Shown here: piece after piece, positions 1 through 9,239 of the stretch
How positions within the stretch are numbered: the first letter of the stretch is position 1
Layout of the letters: every line of letters begins with the position of its first letter
NCBI RefSeq assembly: GCF_014855515.1
Contig: NZ_JACYFK010000001.1
Coordinates: forward strand, 124,001-188,000
DNA: 64,000 nucleotides
Source: Euzebyella marina
GTDB taxonomy: Bacteria; Bacteroidota; Bacteroidia; Flavobacteriales; Flavobacteriaceae
Direction of reading: 5' to 3'
The notes under the pieces: model-generated
The model's input: the letters and a program-made list of their open reading frames with translations, nothing else
Database searches by the model: none
Told to the model about the DNA's origin: nothing
Made by a program: the position numbers and the translations under genes

Positions 1-569
1 TGCTAAATCAATATAGAGATAACCATAAAGTTATGCACATCTCTGGAACCAGGTGGAACCCTGAGTTCGAAGTTGGGAAAGGAGACCATTTCTTCAGCCT
101 TATAGGACATATTTGGGGTTGGGCTACTTGGAAACGGGCTTGGAAAAAATATGATTACGACCTTAAAGATTTACCTCAGTTTGAAAAAGACAAATCATTA
201 CAAAAATTATATCAAAGTAAATCAATAAGTAAATTTTGGCTCAAAAATTTTCACTCGGTTAATATGCCAAATAAAAAAACTTGGGACTATCAGTGGCAAT
301 TTAGCATATTTTTTAATGAAGGGCTTGCGGTAGTACCTGCTGTAAATCTAACCTCAAACATAGGCACTCAAGGTGTTCATTATCAAGGAGAAGCAACAGA
401 ACATCATTTTCAAGAGACTTTTTCATGGGAAGAACAACCTGACATCTTTGTTAATATCAAGGTTAATATGGAGTATGAGAAATATCATATGAGAAAAAGA
501 TTTATGAAAAAACCTCCATTAAGTAAACGAATTAGAGATAAAGTCAGAAGAACAATTGCTAGGCCATAA
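1..569 (+). CDS. HlpA-like nucleotide-diphospho-sugar transferase (C-terminal part)
   Basis: The reading frame is already open at base 3, so this is the 3' end of a longer gene; the first ATG in view (33) is internal. The segment HIWGWATWKRAWKKYD is the signature of the GT-A fold family annotated as hemolytic protein HlpA-like or nucleotide-diphospho-sugar transferase, which acts on surface polysaccharides. The conserved region is followed by a basic C-terminal tail of about 40 residues. It sits first in view of a + strand glycosyltransferase run, 67 bp before the next gene. The family call is good; the donor and acceptor sugars cannot be told. Confidence 0.75.
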   Translation, partial: LNQYRDNHKVMHISGTRWNPEFEVGKGDHFFSLIGHIWGWATWKRAWKKYDYDLKDLPQFEKDKSLQKLYQSKSISKFWLKNFHSVNMPNKKTWDYQWQFSIFFNEGLAVVPAVNLTSNIGTQGVHYQGEATEHHFQETFSWEEQPDIFVNIKVNMEYEKYHMRKRFMKKPPLSKRIRDKVRRTIARP

Positions 570-636
570 TGAAAAAAATCCAATGAAGTCTGACAATATA
601 TGACTAGAAAACTTTAAAAGAAAGATTCCTTTTTAC

Positions 637-1869
637 ATGAAAATTACTCATATCTCAACATTCGGCAGTGGTGGGGCGGCAAAAGCGGCAAAAAGAATTC
701 ATGACCAAATGAAGAAAGATGGTCATGACAGTAGATTTTTGTTTCTTGAAAAAGGGTCTGAAAGTAAATATGAAATTAAATATTCTAAAAAGCTATACTT
801 AATTGACTTGGCAGCTCGAATATTAAAGAAAATGGGCTTACCTCCTAATCTTGAGCAGTCGAATGACTTTAAGATTAGGAGATTCAAGAAAAAATTTGAA
901 TATTTTTCATTTGCCAACACTTCTTATATTGATCTACCCAACCATGAGGCTATTCAGCACTGCGATATTATAAACCTGCACTTTGTAGCCAATTTTATTG
1001 ATGTGCCTAGTTTTTTTAAGAACATTAAAAAGCCCATTGTTTGGACCTTACATGACATGAACCCCTTTCAAGGCGGTTTTCACTACAAACTAGATGAAAA
1101 AGCTTATGCTTTTCAACTCAATGGTCTTGACGACGAGCAATATGACTTTAAAAGAAGGGCTTTCAAACCATTATCTAAGAATTTATTGACCATTGTAACG
1201 CCATCATTTTGGATGTATCAAAAATCAAAAGATTCACAACTCCTGAGAAAATTCTCGCATTTTCATATTTCAAATGGTATAGACACCGAAATATTTAAGC
1301 CATTAAACAAAAAAGAATGTGCAAAAAGTTTAGAGATGTCTACAAATAAACCTATAGTCCTTTTTGTTGCAGAGAGCCTTCGAAATAAGAGAAAAGGGTT
1401 TAATCTTGTTTTAGACCTTGTAAAAGACCCCAATTTGCTTCTTAAATATCACTTTGTCGCAGTTGGGGAAGTTCAAAATTCTAGAGCAACAAAAGATATC
1501 ACATTTTTAGGAAGAATCAGCGATGAAGTTCAGATGAGCAAAGTTTATAATGCTGCCGATTTTTTTATACTCCCAAGCATTGAAGATAATTTGCCGAATA
1601 CAATGATAGAAAGTCTCTGTTGTGGCACTCCAGTAGTAGGGTTTGAAGTGGGCGGAATTAAAGAGACCATTACAAACGGTGAGAATGGGTTTTTAAGCAA
1701 AGAGATAACTGTGGATGGTCTCAAAAAAGCTCTTTTGAATTGCGATGAAATCGGGATGGCGAAATATGGCCAAAAAATAGCTGAAAATGCACGATTAAAA
1801 TTTCAACTTACTCTACAAACGGATAAATATATTGCTTTATACAATAGTCTTGTTCGACAGTTGTCTTAA
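637..1869 (+). CDS. GT4-family glycosyltransferase
   Basis: 410 residues with the GT-B layout of family GT4. The N-terminal Rossmann domain opens with MKITHISTFGSGGAAKAA, where the Gly-rich loop binds the nucleotide sugar. A conserved WTLHDMNPFQGG stretch lies near residue 140. The C-terminal donor-binding domain has PSIEDNLPNTMIESLCCGTPVVG, the E-x7-E motif of retaining GT4 enzymes. It resembles WcaC-type transferases of colanic-acid-like loci. It is cytoplasmic or membrane-associated and adds one sugar to the lipid-linked repeat unit. The next gene starts 14 bp downstream, so they are very likely co-transcribed. Substrate unknown. Confidence 0.85.
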   Translation: MKITHISTFGSGGAAKAAKRIHDQMKKDGHDSRFLFLEKGSESKYEIKYSKKLYLIDLAARILKKMGLPPNLEQSNDFKIRRFKKKFEYFSFANTSYIDLPNHEAIQHCDIINLHFVANFIDVPSFFKNIKKPIVWTLHDMNPFQGGFHYKLDEKAYAFQLNGLDDEQYDFKRRAFKPLSKNLLTIVTPSFWMYQKSKDSQLLRKFSHFHISNGIDTEIFKPLNKKECAKSLEMSTNKPIVLFVAESLRNKRKGFNLVLDLVKDPNLLLKYHFVAVGEVQNSRATKDITFLGRISDEVQMSKVYNAADFFILPSIEDNLPNTMIESLCCGTPVVGFEVGGIKETITNGENGFLSKEITVDGLKKALLNCDEIGMAKYGQKIAENARLKFQLTLQTDKYIALYNSLVRQLS

Positions 1870-1883
1870 AAGAAAAAACTTGA

Positions 1884-3380
1884 ATGATACTACAGACAAA
1901 TAGCTTAAAAATTATACAGGTTAGAGACCACTCGTCTCCTACATGGTTATTAACCTTGAGTATCATTTTGATGACTTTATTTGGTTGTCTGACCGATGCA
2001 ACTTACCCTGTTTTTGTCAATATTGTGGCTTTGGCGACATTGATAATATTATTCATTTTTTGGCTTGAGAGAGAAGACTATACCTCCTTTTTGATTCAAC
2101 TAGTCATTGGAAATTTTTTCATTTTTGGTGCCAAGTATGGTGGTAATTTTAATATTTCGGCGTCGCTAGCAATTTTAGTGGTCTATTTAGCAAAAGGTAA
2201 ATTTACTACGCTAGGGCCAAGTTCTTTAAAGAGTTCACTCTTGAAAGTACTGTTTCTGTGGTGGCTCCTTCAATTATTAGGTGTTTGGGCGGGTAACGAG
2301 TTTCCTTTGACATTTAAAGTGCAATCAATCCTGGCTTTTTCTTTACTTCTTTATCTTTTTTATTTCACATCAAAAATTAATCTCACGGCCAACAAATTAA
2401 CTACCATCTTCATTGCTCTTACCTTATTCTTTTACTACTTATTTCTCGTATCTGTAAATCAACGTTATATTTTCATCAATTATGACTTGCCGTTCCTTCC
2501 TTTGAATCCTGACAATGTTGATTACGAACTTGGAATCATTCGTAGTTCAGCTACCCTAGGAAATTTTGAAGCTTATGCCGAATTTTGCGTCTCTTTCATT
2601 GCCATTCTTTTTCCTTCTTTCATCAGTGGTTCTCTATACGCTCAAAGTAAAAAGCTATACGTATTGGTGCTCATTGCCATGCCAATTTCTGTTTATTCAA
2701 TGGTGCTAACCGCAACTAGGTCTTCAATGCTACTTTTACCCTTCATTTTATTAACTGCCTTAGTTATTTTAGGTCGTAGAGTAAAGACTCTTGTTCTTTT
2801 TCGATTCTCTATGTTTATACTAATTCTTCTCTTACTTAACAGTACATTTCATGTAATCGATTTCTCTGTTTTTTTGGAAAGATCAAAGAGTATTGACTTC
2901 GAACGCCTAACTATCTCGAAACTTATAAGTGGTGAGGAGATGAATCGAGGAGATGTCTTTGATTATGCTTGGAATGAAGTCAAAGAAGCTAACACTTTAA
3001 TTGGCCGTGGGTATTTTAGCACCATTGATGAGTATAGATCGAATCATTTTCCAGTTGACAACATAGGTGATGGAATCGCAGATTACCATAATATTTATTT
3101 AAGTTCTTATGTTCTTTGGGGAAGTGTAGGTTCTTTTTGCCTAACAATACTGTTTTTTTACGCAATATATAATGGTCTTGTCACCTATTGGAAATTTAAA
3201 GAACATGGCTCATTTGTAGTAGACTTAATTTTAGGCTTTACCATTATGTTCTCATTCTTTCTGGTTAATCAATTGAAAATTCAATTTATACGAGATGTAA
3301 ATTATTTTATGCTCGTATTGCTTCTTCTAGCAATATTTATTTCCGCAATAAAAATTATGAAGACAAACAATTACACATAA
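1884..3380 (+). CDS. O-antigen polymerase/ligase-like membrane protein
   Basis: 498 residues, almost entirely hydrophobic, with about 11-13 likely transmembrane segments. The large polar loop near residues 330-420 contains LIGRGYFSTIDEY and then DYHNIYLSSYVLWGSVG; the G-x-G...HN-x-Y-L pattern is the hallmark of the O-antigen ligase/Wzy family. TATRSSMLLLPF matches the conserved TxSR-type segment before it. The protein would polymerise flipped repeat units or ligate glycan to an acceptor at the periplasmic face. A second polymerase-like protein is encoded at 37971-39368, so this one may serve a different glycan or act as a ligase. Sequence alone does not separate ligase from polymerase. Confidence 0.75.
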   Translation: MILQTNSLKIIQVRDHSSPTWLLTLSIILMTLFGCLTDATYPVFVNIVALATLIILFIFWLEREDYTSFLIQLVIGNFFIFGAKYGGNFNISASLAILVVYLAKGKFTTLGPSSLKSSLLKVLFLWWLLQLLGVWAGNEFPLTFKVQSILAFSLLLYLFYFTSKINLTANKLTTIFIALTLFFYYLFLVSVNQRYIFINYDLPFLPLNPDNVDYELGIIRSSATLGNFEAYAEFCVSFIAILFPSFISGSLYAQSKKLYVLVLIAMPISVYSMVLTATRSSMLLLPFILLTALVILGRRVKTLVLFRFSMFILILLLLNSTFHVIDFSVFLERSKSIDFERLTISKLISGEEMNRGDVFDYAWNEVKEANTLIGRGYFSTIDEYRSNHFPVDNIGDGIADYHNIYLSSYVLWGSVGSFCLTILFFYAIYNGLVTYWKFKEHGSFVVDLILGFTIMFSFFLVNQLKIQFIRDVNYFMLVLLLLAIFISAIKIMKTNNYT

Positions 3381-3384
3381 GTAA

Positions 3385-4236
3385 ATGAGAATAGCCATTT
3401 TAATTACTTCATATAATAGAAAGGATAAAACCTCTGCATGCCTCAAGAGTATTTATGAGCAACTATTACCTCTTGGAGTAGAGTTGCATATCTTCTTGAC
3501 TGATGATAATTCTGAGGATGGCACTTCAAATCACATAAAATCTAATTTCCCAAAAGTACATTTATTTAAAGGCACTGGAGAACTGTTTTGGGCGGGTGGA
3601 ATGCGTTACACTTGGAATAAAGCGAAGGTATCTAAACCGACCTTTTACTTTTTGCTCAATGATGATACAATTCTAAAAAAGGATGCGGTAAGAACATTAA
3701 TCGACACACATAAAGATTGGCTAAACAGAAGAGAAAAGCAAGCTATAATCATAGGAAGCACTATAGATGACAAAGGTAAAATCTCATATGGAGGTTGGAA
3801 ACTAAAAAATAAATTCGGTCCAAAAAGCAAAGCTGTATATAATGAAATTTCACCCATGCCTTGTGATTTAGGAAATGCCAACATTATGTTAGTACCTAAA
3901 GAAATTGAGGAAAAAATTGGCATTTTATCAGAAAGCTATACTCACGGAATTGCAGATTACGATTATACTTTAAATGCAAAAAGAAATGGTTTCGCTGTAG
4001 TAGTAGCTCCTGGCGTTTTAGGCAGTTGTGTTGATGATCATGGAAAGAACTGGAAACCATCAAGCAGCAAATTATCTGAAAGAATCCAATATCTATATAG
4101 TCCGAAAGGCCTTGCATATAATGAATACTTAACTTTTATTAAACGTCACTTCCCCCTGCATTTACCCTCTGCTATGCTTAAGCTTTGGTTAAAGACATTA
4201 TTCCCTTTCATATACGAAAACTTCAAAACCAACTAA
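3385..4236 (+). CDS. GT2-family glycosyltransferase
   Basis: 283 residues, GT-A fold. The start MRIAILITSYNRKDKTSACLKSIY is the standard family 2 N-terminus. HIFLTDDNSEDGT carries the first aspartates and FYFLLNDDT near residue 90 is the DxD-like metal and nucleotide site. ELFWAGGMRYTWNKA is typical of rhamnosyltransferase-like GT2 members. The gene starts 4 bp after the polymerase-like gene, and its stop codon abuts the next ATG, so it lies inside a tightly packed operon. Likely adds one sugar to the repeat unit; sugar unknown. Confidence 0.85.
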   Translation: MRIAILITSYNRKDKTSACLKSIYEQLLPLGVELHIFLTDDNSEDGTSNHIKSNFPKVHLFKGTGELFWAGGMRYTWNKAKVSKPTFYFLLNDDTILKKDAVRTLIDTHKDWLNRREKQAIIIGSTIDDKGKISYGGWKLKNKFGPKSKAVYNEISPMPCDLGNANIMLVPKEIEEKIGILSESYTHGIADYDYTLNAKRNGFAVVVAPGVLGSCVDDHGKNWKPSSSKLSERIQYLYSPKGLAYNEYLTFIKRHFPLHLPSAMLKLWLKTLFPFIYENFKTN

Positions 4237-5319
4237 ATGATTTATGCCAAACCGAAAATCACATATCTCACACAAGTTCCTGGCCCTTATAGGGAAAAAA
4301 TGCACCTCAAGCTCGGAATCGAAAATTCATACCAATATTCAGTGATCTATTGTGCGAGATTAGAACCAAATAGAACATGGAACCTTGAACTTGAGAATTA
4401 TGAAAAATTTTTTCTAGCGGACAGATCAAAGACCTATAGACATAACAATCCCCAAGTTTGGAAATTACTGAACAATCTTGACCCTGATGTGCTAATAATA
4501 ACTGCCTTTAAACCAACAATGCTTTATGCAGTGTTTTGGTGTATTCTTAAAAAAAGAAAGGTGGTAGTTTATAACGATGGCACTTTAGAATCGGAAAAAG
4601 ACTTTTCTAAAATCCAAAAGTTAATAAGAAAGCAAGTTTTCAAAAGAACGCAGGCTTTCGTAGGGCCGGGTAAAGGGGCTTTTGATTTGTACAGAAGTTA
4701 TGGCGTATCTGACAAAAAAATGTTTAAAAGCTGCCTTTGTATCGATAACTCAAGATTTAATGGTAAAAAAATGAAGGATAGGAAATATGATCTTTTGTTT
4801 TCAGGGCAAATTATTGCAAGAAAATTACCTCTGCTATTTGTAGAAGTAGCAAAAAAAATACGCCGTCAAATACCTTCTTTGAAGGTGTTGATTTTAGGAG
4901 ACGGAGATTTAAAGAATGAGATGTTGAACGAACTTGATAAAGCAAAAATCGATTATGATTTTAAAGGGTTTCTTGATCAAAACTGTTTACCTGCTTACTA
5001 TGCGGATTCCAAGGTTTTTCTGTTCCCCACTCTTAATGACCCTTGGGGTATCGTGGCGAATGAAGCATGTGCAAGCGGAACCCCCGTGGTTACAACAGAA
5101 GTTGCTGGCGTCGCCAACGATTTAATCTTACATGGTGTTAATGGCCTTATTCTACCAGTAAACACTGATATCTGGGCAACTGAAGTATGTCTATTATTAG
5201 AAGATGAAAACAAGTTAAGCGAGTTCTCTCGGAACGCTATCAATTTGGTGAAAGAGTATAATCATGAAATGGCTGCCCAAGGTATTATAGAATCTGTGGA
5301 ATTTGCCCTTAAAAACTAA
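4237..5319 (+). CDS. GT4-family glycosyltransferase
   Basis: 360 residues, GT-B fold. The C-terminal half has the GT4 core: YDLLFSGQIIARKLP, LKVLILGDGDLKNEM, and FLFPTLNDPWGIVANEACASGTPVV, with the E-x7-E-like donor site. The N-terminus (KITYLTQVPGPYREKMHLKL) is the acceptor half. The ATG follows the upstream stop codon with no gap, pointing to translational coupling. A gap of about 108 bp to the next gene could hold a minor promoter, but no strict Bacteroidetes -33/-7 motif is evident there. Confidence 0.85.
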   Translation: MIYAKPKITYLTQVPGPYREKMHLKLGIENSYQYSVIYCARLEPNRTWNLELENYEKFFLADRSKTYRHNNPQVWKLLNNLDPDVLIITAFKPTMLYAVFWCILKKRKVVVYNDGTLESEKDFSKIQKLIRKQVFKRTQAFVGPGKGAFDLYRSYGVSDKKMFKSCLCIDNSRFNGKKMKDRKYDLLFSGQIIARKLPLLFVEVAKKIRRQIPSLKVLILGDGDLKNEMLNELDKAKIDYDFKGFLDQNCLPAYYADSKVFLFPTLNDPWGIVANEACASGTPVVTTEVAGVANDLILHGVNGLILPVNTDIWATEVCLLLEDENKLSEFSRNAINLVKEYNHEMAAQGIIESVEFALKN

Positions 5320-5427
5320 AGCATGTTAGTTTGATTATTAAGTAAATGAATATTTGATATTTGAGAAATTATCCTATACCCTACTTAATTACTGATTATT
5401 CCAATCCAACGTAAAACTTATTTATAT

Positions 5428-6552
5428 ATGACAATTAATGACACATATAGACCAAAAGTTCTGTTTTTAATGCATCTCCCTCCCCCTGTTCATGGTGCTG
5501 CAATGGCAGGAAATTATATTAAAAACAGTAATCGAATCAACAATAAAATAGATGGCACCTATATAAACCTGGCAACCAATAAAGAACTCAATCTATCGGG
5601 CAAAGGAAATTTTAAAAAAATAGTAACCTTTTTTGCCATCATTAAAAATGTCTTGCTTACACTCAAAAAATGTAATTATCAACTTTGTCACATGTCTTTA
5701 ACCGCTAGTGGACCGGGCTTTTACAAAGACCTGGTATTAGTTTACTTGCTAAAGAGACGTAAAACCAAGATCATTTACCATTTTCACAACAAAGGTGTTG
5801 CAGCGGCAAGTCAAAATAGATTGAATAATTGGCTCTACAAATATGCCTTCAAAGACACGTGGTCCATTTTGCTTTCACCACATTTGTATAAGGATGTCAG
5901 TCGTTATGTAAGCGAAACAAACGTATTTTATTGCCCTTATGGCATCCCAATATCCGAGAATGATTGCTCCAAAAAAGTAGAGAAACAAAACAAGATCTGC
6001 AATTTTCTTTTTCTCTCAAATATGATTGAAGAAAAAGGTGTTTATATCCTGTTAGATGCTATAAAAAAATTAAAGAATGATAAGGTTAATTTCCATTGCC
6101 ATTTCGTAGGTGGTTGGTCAGATATTACCCCTATAAAATTTGATAATTACTTAAAACTTAATAACATCAGCGATGTAGCATCTGCTCATGGACCAAAATA
6201 TAATAAAGAGAAAGAGTCTTTTTATTTAAAGTCAGATGTATTCATCTTTCCTACATTTTACCACTACGAAACATTTGGTATTGTCAATTTAGAAGCGATG
6301 CAACATTGCCTACCCATTATCTCAACCCCAGAAGGTGGTATTCCTGATATAGTAGTTAATGAGAAAACAGGCTTCTTAGTCCCGAAGAAAGACTCACAGC
6401 AACTGGCAGAAAGAATGAAACTTCTTGCAGATCGACCAGATATTAGAAAAGAAATGGGCATAGCAGGAAAACAAAGATTCGAGGAACTTTTCACAATTGA
6501 AAAATTTGAGGAAAGGCTATCTGATATTTTGATTAAAGCTTGTGAAAAATGA
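5428..6552 (+). CDS. GT4-family glycosyltransferase
   Basis: 374 residues, GT-B fold. The N-terminal acceptor domain begins PKVLFLMHLPPPVHGAAMAG, a common GT4 opening (PPxHG). The C-terminal domain has FLFLSNMIEEKGVYILLDAI, then FPTFYHYETFGIVNLEAMQHCLPII with the E-x7-E motif, then GIPDIVVNEKTGFLV. It ends close to the start of the WecG-like gene, so the two are probably co-translated. Presumed cytoplasmic enzyme of repeat-unit assembly; the sugar cannot be read from sequence. Confidence 0.85.
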   Translation: MTINDTYRPKVLFLMHLPPPVHGAAMAGNYIKNSNRINNKIDGTYINLATNKELNLSGKGNFKKIVTFFAIIKNVLLTLKKCNYQLCHMSLTASGPGFYKDLVLVYLLKRRKTKIIYHFHNKGVAAASQNRLNNWLYKYAFKDTWSILLSPHLYKDVSRYVSETNVFYCPYGIPISENDCSKKVEKQNKICNFLFLSNMIEEKGVYILLDAIKKLKNDKVNFHCHFVGGWSDITPIKFDNYLKLNNISDVASAHGPKYNKEKESFYLKSDVFIFPTFYHYETFGIVNLEAMQHCLPIISTPEGGIPDIVVNEKTGFLVPKKDSQQLAERMKLLADRPDIRKEMGIAGKQRFEELFTIEKFEERLSDILIKACEK

Positions 6553-6565
6553 TAAACCTGACTAT

Positions 6566-7318
6566 ATGAAATCAAACCTTCCATCCTTTTCGAATACTAA
6601 TGTGCTTGGGTATGAAGTCTTCTCTTCTTCCTTAGATGTAATAAAACCTAATATAGACAAAGTACTTATTAACACTTTTAGCCCAAATTCTTATGGTTTG
6701 GCCAAATCCGATTATTTATTTGAGGAAGCTTTAAAGAAGACTGATGTACTTGTTTTAGATGGCATGGGTATAGCTATCGGGTCAATTTTGATCAATGGAA
6801 AGAACATCAAAAAAATTGCTGGGGAAGACTGCTTTAATCACTTTATGAAATTGGCCGATCAAAATAGGTGGAGAATCTTTTTCATGGGCTCTTCCGAAGA
6901 AACCTTAAAAAAAATTAAAAGTCGAGCTATTAGAGAGTATTCGAACATTACAGTCGAATTTTATTCTCCTCCCTTCAAAAGTGAATTCACTCTTGAAGAT
7001 AATGACATTATCGTACAGTCAATAAACGATTTCGAACCCGATGTTTTGTTTGTTGGACTTACTGCACCTAAACAAGAAAAATGGGCTTACTTCCATAGAG
7101 ATTTAGTAAATGCCAGAATAATAAGTACTATAGGAAATGTTTTTGATTGGTATGCAGGAAACAGTAAGCGCCCCTCTAAAATATGGATTAAACTTAGACT
7201 TGAATGGTTTATTCGCATTTTTCTAAGACCAGAAATATTTAAAAGAAATACTAAAAATCAAATGAAATTTTTCAAGGATGTGATACTTCATGTCTTATAT
7301 ATAAAAAAAATCAAATAA
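6566..7318 (+). CDS. WecG/TagA/CpsF-family glycosyltransferase (GT26)
   Basis: About 250 residues. KVLINTFSPNSYGLAKSD, then DVLVLDGMGIAIGS (the active-site D-G-x-G region), then EPDVLFVGLTAPKQEKWAYFH and TIGNVFDWYAGNSKRPSKI are the ordered motifs of GT26 (WecG, TagA, CpsF). These enzymes add an N-acetylmannosamine-type sugar to the lipid-linked first sugar, so this may be an early transferase. The frame also opens at a GTG at 6542 inside the upstream gene. The ATG at 6566, 13 bp after the upstream stop, gives the usual N-terminus and is preferred because GTG starts are uncommon here. Confidence 0.88.
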   Translation: MKSNLPSFSNTNVLGYEVFSSSLDVIKPNIDKVLINTFSPNSYGLAKSDYLFEEALKKTDVLVLDGMGIAIGSILINGKNIKKIAGEDCFNHFMKLADQNRWRIFFMGSSEETLKKIKSRAIREYSNITVEFYSPPFKSEFTLEDNDIIVQSINDFEPDVLFVGLTAPKQEKWAYFHRDLVNARIISTIGNVFDWYAGNSKRPSKIWIKLRLEWFIRIFLRPEIFKRNTKNQMKFFKDVILHVLYIKKIK

Positions 7319-7324
7319 AAAATT

Positions 7325-8344
7325 ATGGTAAAGGTAGCGTTAATAGGTGCAGGAAAAATGGGAATATCACATTTGTCAATTCTTGGAGCACATAAAGATG
7401 TTGAAGTAGTCGGTGTATGTGATACATCTTCAATAGTGCTTGGAGCATTGAAAAAATATACACAATTTCCATGTTATAAGAAAGTTTCTAAAATGCTTAA
7501 CGAACAAAGGCCCGATGCTGCTTTTGTGGCGGTTCCAACTAAGTATCATTATGAAATGATAAAGCAACTTTTAAATCATGAAATACATGTTTTTTGTGAA
7601 AAACCATTTTGCATAGAGCCTGCACAATCCAAAGAATTGGCTAAGATTGCCAAAGAAAAAGGCTTAATCAATCAAGTCGGCTATCATAATCATTTTATTG
7701 GAACCTTTAGGGAAGTAAAAAAAATAGTTGAATCAGGGGTACTCGGTGAAATCTATCACTTTGCTGGTGAGGCGTACGGACCAGTAGTTACCAAGAAAAA
7801 AGACAAGACTTGGAGGTCAAAACCTGATGAAGGAGGTGGCTGCCTCATGGACTATGCCGCACATGTCATAGATTTAATAAATAACATTCTAGCCCCTATT
7901 AAAAAGGCAGACGGAACTATTCTAAAGTCTATATATTCTGAAAATGTTGACGATGCGGTATACTCGGTTTTACAACTAGAAAACAATATAAGTGGCGTAC
8001 TATCAGTGAACTGGAGTGACGAAACCTATCGTAAGATGTCAACTTCAATAAGTATTTGGGGCACCAAAGGTAAAATCACTTCCAACGCCAGTGAACTTCG
8101 ACTCTTCGTTCAAGACAATACAAATTTGGCAGGATATGAAAAAGGATGGAATATAAAATACATTACGGAACTAGCTTCACCTGTAGACTTCTACCTTCGG
8201 GGAGAGGAATATTCGGCCCAGATCGATTATTTTATCAAAGCCATAAAAAATAAGGGGCCACACAGTATAAACAGTTTTCAAAGTGCTGTCAATACGAACA
8301 ATGCCATTTCATTAATTAAGACAAACCATCTAACAAAACTATAA
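7325..8344 (+). CDS. Gfo/Idh/MocA-family oxidoreductase
   Basis: 339 residues. The N-terminus VKVALIGAGKMGISH is the GxGxxG NAD(P)-binding loop. HVFCEKPFCIEPAQSKEL holds the family's EKP motif, and a GGGCLMDYAAHVIDL segment contributes the catalytic His region. The C-terminal alpha/beta domain forms the sheet. Members oxidise or reduce sugars and nucleotide sugars such as UDP-GlcNAc-derived precursors. Its stop overlaps the next ATG (TAATG), so it is translationally coupled to the aldo-keto-reductase-like protein, and the two probably act in sequence on one sugar precursor. The substrate is an inference from position only. Confidence 0.88.
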   Translation: MVKVALIGAGKMGISHLSILGAHKDVEVVGVCDTSSIVLGALKKYTQFPCYKKVSKMLNEQRPDAAFVAVPTKYHYEMIKQLLNHEIHVFCEKPFCIEPAQSKELAKIAKEKGLINQVGYHNHFIGTFREVKKIVESGVLGEIYHFAGEAYGPVVTKKKDKTWRSKPDEGGGCLMDYAAHVIDLINNILAPIKKADGTILKSIYSENVDDAVYSVLQLENNISGVLSVNWSDETYRKMSTSISIWGTKGKITSNASELRLFVQDNTNLAGYEKGWNIKYITELASPVDFYLRGEEYSAQIDYFIKAIKNKGPHSINSFQSAVNTNNAISLIKTNHLTKL

Positions 8345-9213
8345 TGGAAAGAATACTATACGGAGACAATCAATTTTTTGCAGTTAACCACATCTCAGAC
8401 GTAAAGTCGCTTGAACAATCTATAAAATTCAAGGACAATAAGGTCATTATGAATACAATTGACGACGCTATCAATTCTGGCATCAATACATTCATGTGTA
8501 CAACACACGACCGTATATCATTTGTTTGCGAAACCATCAGAGAAAATCCGGAAAAATATAAAGACTTCAATATCTATCCCTGTATGCCCTATGCCCATAA
8601 ATATGCCAATGCCGTTACTGAACTTGGCATACAAGGTACCTTGAAGCAGTACATGCCAGGTAATTTCTTTGGATCAATGTTTAAAGGAGGTAAGGCCCTA
8701 GTATCTCAAGATTATATCTCAATTATGGAGTTATTGATTGATTCTGAAATGAAAATGTTTAAAGGTGTAAATACCCCAGTCATTTTTCTTCAAAATGTTA
8801 TTACAGATTTGCTTCTAGGTTTGGGAATGGATGATGTCTTAAAAGGTTTTCATGACTATGTAATTAAAAAATATAATTCTGAACCGGGATTCATTACTAT
8901 GAACCTTCCTAAAATGGTAGAGAAGTTAGAGTCATTAGGCATTGAAAATCCTATAATTTGCACCTCAATCAATAGTGCTAACTTTAGAATGTCCGGTGGT
9001 AAAGAAATTTATACTGAGACTCTTAAATCAAAAAAGTTTAGGGGTATTGCAATGCAGGTTTTAGGCGGGGGAGCTATTCATCCTAAGGAAGCACTAGAGT
9101 ATGTCTGTGATTTGCCGAATATTCAATCAATTCTTTTTGGAGCATCATCAAAAAGAAACATTCAAAATACTGTGCAGATTATTAGACAGTTCGATAATGG
9201 CAAAAATGATTAG
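8344..9213 (+). CDS. Aldo-keto-reductase-like TIM-barrel protein, function unknown
   Basis: 289 residues; I do not recognise a named family. Features read by eye: GDNQFFAVNH at the N-terminus, a predicted alternation of strands and helices fitting a TIM barrel, and a C-terminus (IQSILFGASSKRNIQNTVQII) very like the end of aldo-keto reductases, where the GASS..RNIQNT segment binds NADP(H) phosphate. The classical AKR N-terminal LGxGT motif is not seen. It overlaps the Gfo/Idh/MocA gene by one base. It is the last + strand gene before the convergent NRPS, 26 bp away. Likely a sugar-modifying redox enzyme, but this is an inference. Confidence 0.55.
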   Translation: MERILYGDNQFFAVNHISDVKSLEQSIKFKDNKVIMNTIDDAINSGINTFMCTTHDRISFVCETIRENPEKYKDFNIYPCMPYAHKYANAVTELGIQGTLKQYMPGNFFGSMFKGGKALVSQDYISIMELLIDSEMKMFKGVNTPVIFLQNVITDLLLGLGMDDVLKGFHDYVIKKYNSEPGFITMNLPKMVEKLESLGIENPIICTSINSANFRMSGGKEIYTETLKSKKFRGIAMQVLGGGAIHPKEALEYVCDLPNIQSILFGASSKRNIQNTVQIIRQFDNGKND

Positions 9214-9239
9214 TTTTATCTGTCTAGGTTAGTCGAAGG

